Both the position numbers and the translations under genes were made by a program. The notes under the pieces were generated by a model that worked only from the letters and a program-made list of their open reading frames with translations, was not told where the DNA came from and made no database searches. This document shows positions 1 to 7,200 of a stretch of DNA of 8,616 bases, one piece after another; within the stretch, counting starts at the first letter, position 1; each line of letters begins with the position of its first letter. Source of the stretch: Minisyncoccota bacterium (GTDB taxonomy: Bacteria; Patescibacteriota; Minisyncoccia; Phycocordibacterales; JAACPR01). The stretch spans positions 1-8,616 of the forward strand of contig JAGOTN010000020.1 in the NCBI GenBank assembly GCA_018061745.1, in the 5' to 3' direction.

Positions 1-95
1 CCAGGTAAGTTGTGCTCATGTCTTTTGTGTATTTTCATTGTTTTATTTTATCTTTTCCGTCTTAATCATATTTTCGTCTCGAGTTGAGTTACCCA
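1..95. other. Unassigned left edge downstream of sppA
   Basis: This AT-rich stretch lies after the sppA stop codon. On the minus strand two ATG codons, at 36-38 and 17-19, open short reading frames that run off the left edge (MKIHKRHEHNLP and MSTTYL). Either could be the start of the next gene, but neither has a clear Shine-Dalgarno and too few codons are visible to choose. I see no terminator hairpin after sppA, so readthrough into such a gene is possible. Confidence 0.3.
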
Positions 96-932
96 CTAGA
101 AACAAACCTCTGGTTTGAAGCCGTATTCTTTTTCGATATAGCTCTCTACTTCTTTTAGGAATCCAATCTCGTCGATGAGTCCAAGCTCTTTTGCTGTCCC
201 GCCGAGCACAGTCGAGCCGTCAGCGAGTGCTGTTACAGCCTCTACACTCATTCCCCTGTTTGTTGCAACTTCCTTGATGAACTTTTCGTGGATCACGCGC
301 AAGTCTCGCTCGAAGAGCGCTCGCTCTTCTCTAGTTAGAGGTTTATCCATACTTCCCGCGTCTTTGTATTTACCGGTTGAGAGTGAGTTCCAAGTATAGC
401 CAAGATCTATGTTGGACTTCGAATAATCAACATATGACATCGTTACTCCAATTCCTCCAATATCAGATATCTCTGAAGCAAAGATTTTGTCGGCGCTAGA
501 AGCAACCCAGTACGCACCAGAGGCGCCCGCCTCGCGAACCATCGCGATCACAGGTTTGTCTATTGTCTTTATAAAATTGGCGAGCTCTTCGGATGCCACA
601 GGAGATCCGCCGTATGAATCTATCTCAAGCAATATTGCTTCTATGTTTTCCAAATCCACGGCATATTCCAAATCAGACAGTATGTATTCTGCAGAAGCAA
701 AGTCATAAACTGAGTCATCTTCGGTAACATATGTCCGAAGTTCTCCGTGTAGATCTATCCCCGCAACATTACAGGCAGGATCGTCAAAAGAAACATAATC
801 ATCTGAGAAGTCATTAGTTGTATAAGTTACAGTGTCCCATCTCCAAACAGATAGATACAAAATCACCACCACTGTCACCACCACAGCCCCCACACTCGCT
901 ATTATTATTTTTGTTTTTTTGTTGATTGGCAT
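96..932 (-). CDS. sppA: Signal peptide peptidase SppA-like serine protease (S49)
   Basis: Membrane-anchored S49 peptidase of 278 residues, expected to cleave leftover signal peptides or small membrane proteins, with its catalytic domain outside the membrane. Residues 9-27 form one hydrophobic anchor after a short KK-containing N-terminus. The ClpP-like fold is recognisable from IDSYGGSPVASEE (104-116) and GASGAYW (136-142), whose S138 is the nucleophile. K190 in STGKYKDAGS is the likely general base; the 52-residue spacing matches the S147/K199 dyad of Bacillus subtilis SppA. GSTVLGGTAKELGLIDEIG (239-257) is the usual C-terminal S49 motif. At 278 residues it resembles the short single-domain form rather than the roughly 618-residue tandem enzyme of E. 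coli. The next in-frame ATG lies beyond the anchor, so this start is secure. Base composition is visibly richer in G+C than the genes to its right, suggesting that it is host backbone next to an acquired cassette. Confidence 0.93.
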   Translation of the reverse strand: MPINKKTKIIIASVGAVVVTVVVILYLSVWRWDTVTYTTNDFSDDYVSFDDPACNVAGIDLHGELRTYVTEDDSVYDFASAEYILSDLEYAVDLENIEAILLEIDSYGGSPVASEELANFIKTIDKPVIAMVREAGASGAYWVASSADKIFASEISDIGGIGVTMSYVDYSKSNIDLGYTWNSLSTGKYKDAGSMDKPLTREERALFERDLRVIHEKFIKEVATNRGMSVEAVTALADGSTVLGGTAKELGLIDEIGFLKEVESYIEKEYGFKPEVCF

Positions 933-942
933 ATATGGGTTT

Positions 943-948
943 ATTGTA
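943..948 (-). promoter_or_regulatory. sppA: Possible -10 box of sppA, nearly leaderless
   Basis: Read on the minus strand this is TACAAT, a one-mismatch -10 hexamer. Its downstream edge is only 10 nt before the sppA ATG, so transcription would start within a few nucleotides of the start codon. No Shine-Dalgarno precedes the ATG, which fits a leaderless or near-leaderless mRNA. I found no good -35 hexamer at normal spacing, so the call rests on the -10 box and its position. Confidence 0.35.
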
Positions 949-1043
949 GCGCTAAATTACATAAAGTACACCGCAACCAATAAGGGGAGTTTTTCATACT
1001 TGTTTGATGTCACTCTCAAGGACGGCACTGCGAAACAAAATAA

Positions 1044-1565
1044 TTATTTCATATCCCAATTATTTTCGTATTTTTCAGCAATTGGAGTTTTTATTTTATA
1101 TTTTTCACCACTAACACCTAATCTAAAAGTTCTCATGTCTGTATCCTTTACAACCTTACCCTCCTTCTTCTTTTCACTTAGCCAAAGTTGGTGCTCGTCT
1201 TTTACATATTGAGCTACAACTTTACTAGGCACAATATAAAATTTAAATTCATTAGTGTTTTTTGTTACATTTACAAAGCAATAAAACAAATTTGGGTCAT
1301 TTACTTTTTCATTCTTTTTAGACAACATCCATTCACTAACTGAACTACCAAAAATTTTTGAAGCAGACGGCTTTGACCGAGCATCTTTTAAATTAGTTTT
1401 TACTTCGATTTTATATAATTTACCCGTTTTTTGATTTGAAGCTAATATGTCAACGCTTTTAGTATTACCCAATGTCATGTTTGCATCATATTCATGCATT
1501 GTAAGCTGAGACAGTACAGCAAATTCTCCAGCAATCGCAACCGAATTACTACTTATTGATTTCAT
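1044..1565 (-). CDS. PD-(D/E)XK nuclease-like protein
   Basis: Protein of 173 residues with the core pattern of the PD-(D/E)XK nuclease fold. E14 sits in the first helix (AGEFAVLSQL), D39 in SVDIL, and E54-x-K56 in KIEVKT after a short turn, giving the E...D...ExK signature of a metal-dependent phosphodiesterase site. The order resembles the small PD-(D/E)XK endonuclease families related to group I intron endonucleases and Holliday resolvases. The second half, including FYCFVNV (94-100), FYIVPSKVVAQYV (109-121) and the segment DEHQLWLS, looks like the conserved C-terminal part of such stand-alone restriction-like proteins. Using the first ATG keeps E14, which later starts would remove. It is the last gene of the minus-strand defence block and lies 116 nt after the preceding gene, so it may have its own promoter. 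Nuclease fold likely; substrate and role (restriction, repair or mobility) not shown by the sequence. Confidence 0.7.
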   Translation of the reverse strand: MKSISSNSVAIAGEFAVLSQLTMHEYDANMTLGNTKSVDILASNQKTGKLYKIEVKTNLKDARSKPSASKIFGSSVSEWMLSKKNEKVNDPNLFYCFVNVTKNTNEFKFYIVPSKVVAQYVKDEHQLWLSEKKKEGKVVKDTDMRTFRLGVSGEKYKIKTPIAEKYENNWDMK

Positions 1566-1578
1566 AGTTTAATTCTAC

Positions 1579-1596
1579 CATTTTAGTTTTAAAATG
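1579..1596. repeat. Short AT-rich hairpin upstream of the PD-(D/E)XK gene
   Basis: A perfect 7-bp inverted repeat (CATTTTA / TAAAATG) with a 4-base loop, ending 13 nt before the start codon of the minus-strand nuclease gene. It could be an operator or an RNA hairpin near the start. It is AT-only apart from the outer pair, so it may be chance. Confidence 0.3.
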
Positions 1597-1673
1597 ACTT
1601 TTTCCACTTCAAATAAATCTCTTTCTGTAAACCCTCAGCCCATTTTTTTTGTTTTATGTTTCATAAATAGTTT

Positions 1674-1695
1674 ACATAAGTTTATAAACTTATGT
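1674..1695. repeat. Perfect 22-bp palindrome at the stop codon of the HEPN-like gene
   Basis: Bases 1674-1684 are the exact reverse complement of 1685-1695, with no spacer. The palindrome contains the stop codon (1682-1684) and last codons of the 1682-2425 gene. On the minus strand it is followed by an A-rich stretch rather than a T-run, so it is not a standard intrinsic terminator. A dimer binding site, a cruciform or an RNA processing or stability element are alternatives. The symmetry is directly visible; the function is unknown. Confidence 0.55.
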
Positions 1696-2425
1696 TCTTA
1701 TGATAATTATTTAAAATTTTATTCAAAATTAAGTTAACATTTGATATTGTATTTACAATACTTTTTTCAAATAAAAAAATATCTTCATTTAAAGACACCT
1801 CTTTCTCTAAATATTTTTGCATAGATAAATCAATATAATAGGCCCTATCTTTGTAAACAGAACGCTCTTCTGTTGCATAAGGAAATTTATTATTAGAGTT
1901 TTCTTCATCATCAGTAAAAGCCGTTTTAAAGCCTTTATTTATATGGACCGAAGCGTGCCAATAATGAAAAGTTAAACCACCTCTTATAGACTTAGCAAGA
2001 AGGGCAACTTTAAGTTCAGTGTTAATATTTTTATCGGTGGTCTTTATTTTTTTATCTTCTATTTGAGAAGAAAGCGAAATGAAATGATTCCACAATTCCA
2101 AGTCATCTTTATTTAATATTTTAAAAATCTTTTTTAACTGATCGTCAGAGCTAATCTCTTTTTTCTTTTTATCTAAAAAAACTAAAAATTCGTAATAGTG
2201 ACTTAAAATTAGTCTGATAACATATATCTTTCTGCCTGCGTATTGGCCTGACCTAGAGTTAACTAAATTTTTTACGTCCACACTATCCTTAATAAATAGA
2301 TCGTGTAGATAAATTAAATCAGATATATCATTCCGTATTAATCCAAGTACGAGCAATGGGCTTCCTCCTTTTTTATTATTATCTTTTATTATTTGATTTT
2401 TATCTAATTTAATTAAATCTTCCAT
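1682..2425 (-). CDS. Helical protein with HEPN-like motifs, function unknown
   Basis: Lysine-rich, mostly helical 247-residue protein that I cannot assign to a named family. Two segments match the R-x(4-6)-H pattern of HEPN ribonucleases: R71-LILS-H76 in VIRLILSHYYEF, and R148-GGLTF-H154 in KSIRGGLTFHYWH. The second resembles the RNxxxFHY signature of a loose group of HEPN-like hypothetical proteins, with the usual N replaced by G149. The first helical region, with LIRNDISDLIYL (29-40), also fits my memory of that group. HEPN proteins in defence islands commonly act as RNases or as structural partners. No signal peptide or membrane segment is evident. A weak AAGG lies 11 nt before the ATG. 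The gene is 98 nt downstream of the GIY-YIG gene on the same strand. If HEPN, it would be a toxin-like accessory of the neighbouring restriction system; if not, it is simply a helical hypothetical protein. Confidence 0.75.
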   Translation of the reverse strand: MEDLIKLDKNQIIKDNNKKGGSPLLVLGLIRNDISDLIYLHDLFIKDSVDVKNLVNSRSGQYAGRKIYVIRLILSHYYEFLVFLDKKKKEISSDDQLKKIFKILNKDDLELWNHFISLSSQIEDKKIKTTDKNINTELKVALLAKSIRGGLTFHYWHASVHINKGFKTAFTDDEENSNNKFPYATEERSVYKDRAYYIDLSMQKYLEKEVSLNEDIFLFEKSIVNTISNVNLILNKILNNYHKNISL

Positions 2426-2490
2426 TATTTATTTAACCTTAACTTAAATGTTATTTGAATAAAAATCCCTATCGTTTGTTCTATGATTAC

Positions 2491-2502
2491 TTAAAATTTT
2501 AA
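2491..2502. repeat. 12-bp AT palindrome in the gap between two defence genes
   Basis: TTAAAATTTTAA is a perfect palindrome lying inside a weak 6-bp inverted repeat (AGTAAT at 2517-2522, ATTACT at 2486-2491). It falls in the 98-nt gap (2426-2523) between the GIY-YIG and HEPN-like genes. I found no convincing promoter or terminator in this gap. Composition alone could produce it. Confidence 0.3.
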
Positions 2503-2523
2503 AGAGTTTTTATATTAGTAATA

Positions 2524-3369
2524 CTACAATCTCTTCCAATTCTTATTCACTAATTTATAAGAACTTATATCTAAACTAGGAAAAGATTGAGTATTTTTTA
2601 ACACTGAAGCAAAAGATCTAATTGTATGATCTTCTATTCGTTCTAAAATATTAGAAAATTCTGGACGAATGATATCGTAGCGAAACATATCCCAATCGCC
2701 GGACATGCCTTGATGATCCCTGCCGTGCTTTACCCTGTTGCCAAAATTCTCAGCTTTACCAATATATAATAATTTTTTAGTTGTATTAACTAAATAATAT
2801 ATAACACTTACTTGCTCAGAGTGTTTTGATAATTCCTTATATGAATACCAGCCCGTACTTCTGGAAATTAAATATTTTTTATCTTTTTCAAAAATCCATC
2901 CAAAAACATTAGCATCTGCTAATCTTTCAAAAAGAGTATTCCACTCCGTCGTAATTTGAATAAATGGCTCAATAAGTATTTCGTTAACAGAAACTGACTT
3001 CAAAGTTAACACTTCCTGATTCCCTGCATCCATATGACCTCTAAATTTCTTTAGTCCCCCACTAGTATTTTCATGTAATTCCTTTTGGGATTTAAGTATC
3101 ACATAGCTATTTATAAAATCTTTTCTTATTGCAGACAAAAGGGCTTTATCGCCATCCCAACGTAATTGATAAACATTATTACTATTTTTTCGATTGACAT
3201 GATACAACTTTGCTTTAAAAGATTTATTTTTATATTTAATTTTAATATCTCTGGAAGTGCTTGGTTTTATTTCACTACCATGCAAAAAATCACTTTCATA
3301 TTCCTTTGGAATAATAACCCAGCCTTCAAGCAAAGATCTATCAATTTTTTTATAATATGCATGATTCAT
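2524..3369 (-). CDS. GIY-YIG nuclease with possible B3-like DNA-binding N-terminus
   Basis: Two-part protein of 281 residues. Residues 187-250 form a GIY-YIG nuclease domain: VIYYLV (189-194) replaces GIY, YIGKAENFGNRVKHG (202-216) carries Y202-I203-G204 and the catalytic-type arginine R212, and the helix ILERIEDHTI (241-250) supplies the metal-binding glutamate (E243 or E246). Known GIY-YIG restriction enzymes include Eco29kI and Hpy188I, so DNA cleavage is the natural inference. Residues 15-90 begin GWVIIPKEYESDFLHG and continue as alternating strands with an invariant-looking W71. This resembles the pseudobarrel B3-like domain of EcoRII-N or BfiI type, but that match is by pattern only. 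The ATG lies 8 nt after the stop of the subunit M gene, with no Shine-Dalgarno, implying translational coupling in the restriction operon. It could be a second effector nuclease of the system or a separate solitary restriction enzyme. Confidence 0.85.
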   Translation of the reverse strand: MNHAYYKKIDRSLLEGWVIIPKEYESDFLHGSEIKPSTSRDIKIKYKNKSFKAKLYHVNRKNSNNVYQLRWDGDKALLSAIRKDFINSYVILKSQKELHENTSGGLKKFRGHMDAGNQEVLTLKSVSVNEILIEPFIQITTEWNTLFERLADANVFGWIFEKDKKYLISRSTGWYSYKELSKHSEQVSVIYYLVNTTKKLLYIGKAENFGNRVKHGRDHQGMSGDWDMFRYDIIRPEFSNILERIEDHTIRSFASVLKNTQSFPSLDISSYKLVNKNWKRL

Positions 3370-3377
3370 AAAATTTA

Positions 3378-4289
3378 TTAGATATACTTAATAAGATCTA
3401 CAAATCTTATAGTCTTATTTCTTTTCCAATCCATAATTTTGGAATAATCACCATTGTGTATTTCAGGATTATTAAGCCTGCATCCTTCACATTCTTTTTC
3501 TAAAACAACAGTTGAACCTGAATAAATTGTCGCCTGCGTAATAGAGTCAGATTTACAGCTCATAGGCACTACATATTTTAAACCATCCATCTGGAAAATG
3601 TTCCAACTTATAATTTCTGCAAATTCTTCTTGTATTTTTAGTGATGGTTTTTGGTCAAACTTAAATTGATAATAATCAATCAATGTATAGAGTAAATTCT
3701 CACGTGCAAGTAATACATTGTCGCCCTGCCACTCATAACCATAACTGGATTTGTAAGCTTCTTTTGCCCAGAATAACCATTCTTTTTTATTATCACAATA
3801 CTTAGAAACAACTTTTAATTTTTTATCTAAAAAACCAACACGATTTTCTAGTTTAATAAACTTACCAGTATTTGATGTCGGATTATAGCGACTCACAATA
3901 AACGGCGCTTCCCCACACGTGATTTCAAGTTTTAACTTTTTTACATATTCTTGCCAATTGTTTTTAGTAACCACAGTATCAACTGACTTATTTATCTGAT
4001 CAACAACATTTAATGGCGTAAAAACTTCAGCCTTATCTTTTGTACGATGACGCTGTTCTTCTAGACTTTTAGCAGCGCGTGGCTGGATAAGCAAATTATA
4101 TTTTCCCGTTACTAATTTTGGTGTAATTTTTTTGTCACACAAAAATTCTTTTCCAAATTTTTCATAAGAATCTGTAGCCCAAATGATATTCTTTTTTGTA
4201 GTACGATCAATAAGTAGAATCTTCAACAAAGAACCTTTGCGAAAAAGGTTATTCTCTTTGATATCGATAATACTTTCTCTTGCATGCAT
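3378..4289 (-). CDS. Restriction system 'subunit M': methyltransferase-like, lacks NPPY
   Basis: Protein of 303 residues resembling those annotated as type II 'restriction endonuclease subunit M'. It carries the cofactor half of an amino-methyltransferase: DKAEVFTPLNVVDQIN (85-100) matches motif X, and LEITCGEAPFIVSRY (121-135) is a motif I variant of the S-adenosylmethionine loop. YEWQGDNVLLARENLL (185-200) resembles the motif II/III helix, and WNIFQMDGLKYVVP (229-242) leads to where motif IV (NPPY) would be expected, but no (N/D)PP(Y/F) occurs; MSCKSD follows instead. C267 and C270 form a CxxC pair near the C-terminus. It starts 5 nt after the stop of the large restriction gene without its own clear ribosome binding site, so it is probably translationally coupled and made in step with it. 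I infer an obligate partner that completes or activates the methyltransferase, not an independent enzyme. An inactive structural paralogue is the alternative. Confidence 0.85.
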   Translation of the reverse strand: MHARESIIDIKENNLFRKGSLLKILLIDRTTKKNIIWATDSYEKFGKEFLCDKKITPKLVTGKYNLLIQPRAAKSLEEQRHRTKDKAEVFTPLNVVDQINKSVDTVVTKNNWQEYVKKLKLEITCGEAPFIVSRYNPTSNTGKFIKLENRVGFLDKKLKVVSKYCDNKKEWLFWAKEAYKSSYGYEWQGDNVLLARENLLYTLIDYYQFKFDQKPSLKIQEEFAEIISWNIFQMDGLKYVVPMSCKSDSITQATIYSGSTVVLEKECEGCRLNNPEIHNGDYSKIMDWKRNKTIRFVDLIKYI

Positions 4290-4294
4290 GGTTT

Positions 4295-7200
4295 TTATGT
4301 CATCGGCTTGACGTGCTTTTCAATGAAATCAATCTCCTTTTGCTCAAGACTATATTTTTTATACAATTGCTTATCTATTTCATAAATAGATTTTGACCAA
4401 TCAATGTCAGATTTATTGGTGAAGTCTTGGATTGGAACTTTCAGCCAAGTTCTAGGGGAATTATCTTGTGTAATTTTTAGTACGCCCAACATCGTTCTTA
4501 AGAACTTTGTTTTAATATATTTCTGTAAATTTTCAGCTTCATTCTTATTTTCAAAAGAACCTATACTTAAAAAAGATTGAGTATGGCCATTTTTTTTACC
4601 TGTAACAATTGGGACACCAAGAGCCCCGAACGACCCACTTCCATTTGATTTCGGGATTAAAACTTTATTTTTATTCAAATTAAAATGTTCTTCTAAATAT
4701 TTATGTGAAATCCATTTGTAAACACGTTTATTATTAATTAATCCAAGAATTTTTATGTCATCATTATTTTTAGGTTCATTCGAAAAAATGCCGAGCTGTT
4801 CAAATATTGAGGTTGTTAAACGTTTTTCTTTACCAGCACTTCCTATTATTTTTTTGAAACCTGGATAATCTTTGTATAAAACCTTGAGATTAAATTTATT
4901 TTGTAAATATATAATCTCACTCATGGGTTTAAAATCTATATACTTTTCAACTTTTTCTAGCATTGTGTTAAGTTCCATGTGACTAGTAAACGAGCCAATT
5001 TCACCAAAATTTTTACTTGTGTCACGATAAGTTATTGCAATTCCTCCTTTGATATCTGTGTTTGGGAAAACCTTTGATGACTGTTGCTCGTAAAAAATAA
5101 CCTTTATATGCTTGTCATTTAAGATCTTTTGATTCCATTCTTTTGGAGTTTTTCCTGCATTAAAAAGAAACCTTGCTGGATGTATCAATGCTACTTTATC
5201 AGTCAATTTGTAAGACTCATCCATAAATAGATGATAAATGGGATTATCACTAGTATCCTTGGTTTGTTCTTGATATGGAGGATTTCCAACAACAGCTGTG
5301 AATTTCATATCTTTATCTAAATTAAATTTTTCTAATAATTCGACTCTTAAATCATAATCCTTGTAATTATCTTTTTGCTGTATCTTTTTTATCAATTCAT
5401 GAATATACACTATATTTGTCTTTATTCCCTCATTATACCCAACCAATGTTCGGAATGTGATACTCTGCGCCATAGGACTTTTACATAGCACATATATATT
5501 CTCTTTTAGCACTTTATTCCAAATCTCTTTTGCTATTTTTTCTTCTGGTTTCTTTAATTTTTTGATTTTTCTCGAGTAAACATTATAAGCTGCAAGTAAT
5601 GGATAGAGTCCGGATTTTGAATTTATTTCTAATATTTTAGTATCGTCTTGCTCCCATACACTTGTATCGACACCTTTACTTTTCCATTCTGGTCTGCCTG
5701 TCTTCTTATCCACTACTCCGCTACTAAAATCATGCCCGCCGAACGCAAGGGTTAAGTGTTTATTTACCACATTCCACGGAGTGAGTACTGTTTCCTTGTC
5801 AGGATTTTTAAACGTGCTGAATATTTCGGCGATAGCACAAATTCGATCTGTTGGTAATAAATTATCACAATCAAAGGCTTTGGCACGGATACTCTTTGTT
5901 ACTCCGCGAAAAACTTCCTCATCATAGTACTTAGTAAATTCACCAAAACCTTCCTTAGTTAAACCTTCTGGCATAAATTCATTCCAAGACTCTTCATCGA
6001 CTAGCTCAATAAACTTTTTCAAATTAATATCTTCTCTAATTGAAACATGTGCACCGTAAACCAACATGGGCATACGAATACTTACTGCGCGCAATATACT
6101 AATAGCACTTTTCTTTTGATCTCGAGCTTCTTTTAATTTTTTAATTTTTTCTTTCTCCTCTTCAGATAATTCTTTCTTTTGCTTACGCTCAAGCTCTTCG
6201 GCTTCTTTAGTCTTTAGGTCATCCATGCCAAGTTCGTTGATTTTAATTTCGTTGATTTTTTCACTCGTTGAATTTCCAACAATTTTTTTGAGTTGATTGA
6301 ATTTTTCAATATCTAATTCGTCTAGTTTTAGTAATTCATCATTGTAAAGTTTGGGGTCATCAAAACCATTTCGACTCACACGCTCAATGATTGCTTTTTT
6401 TAACTGTGTAAGCATTTTACTTACATCATAAGGAACCATGTTGCCACCTTCAGCCGCAAGAATTGGACAGAAATTAAGGAACTTACTCATTGCTTCTTTT
6501 TGCTCTGGTGAATTTGTTTTTCCAGACTTATGGTTAAGCTCAATAGCTTCTGCGATAAGTTTGAGAGTACGGTCTGGAGCAAAGTCAAAAACGTATCCTT
6601 GAGTTTTAAGTTTGCCTTCTATTTTTGCAGGAGTTTGGCAACGAAATGCTGTTTGTAGATAGGTTGTAGCAGAGTTAGTATCAGACATCATAAAAACAGC
6701 CGTCCATTCTTTGATAGATGCACCTGTTGTGAGACGCTGACCTGTAAGAGTTATTGTATATTCATTATCTTTGATTGTTTTTGTAACGCGTTCTTTTGCA
6801 TCCTTATCTTCATCATCGTTATAATTATTTCCTGAAATATTTACAATACCAAAAGAGCCGAAAACAGGATGTTCTTTTAACAATTTTTCCATTGCAAAAA
6901 TAACTTCAGTTCTGTTTGGTAAAAGCCACAGAGAATGCTTATTAAAATTACGATATTCTTGTGTTGCGTATGGAAATTTAGTAATTAATTTATCATTGAC
7001 CAATAAATCTAAAAATTTCTTGACCATTGGTTCATGGACGAATTTAGATGTGTCATTACCTTCTTCATCTTTGTGTACTCTAAAAAATTCATGGAATTTA
7101 AATGCACCATCTAAAGAATCATGAAAATTTTCACCTAAACTACCAATATGACTAGCAAATGTGTCCACGTTATAAGTAAATATACTAAGAGATGGCAATT

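Noticed and set aside
832..1212. Plus-strand ORF of 126 codons antisense to sppA and the PD-(D/E)XK gene
   Set aside because: It lies opposite two convincing minus-strand genes and the gap between them, its hydrophobic residues mirror AT-rich antisense sequence, and it shows no domain.
1860..1890. Shared KFPYAT peptide in the HEPN-like protein and in the large restriction enzyme (residues 446-451)
   Set aside because: The match is six residues long and the surrounding sequences do not align, so chance is the simplest explanation.
3166..3381. Plus-strand ORF of 71 codons opposite the start of the GIY-YIG gene
   Set aside because: It is antisense to a gene with clear domain motifs and is rich in I and F, as expected for the complement of an AT-rich lysine-coding strand.
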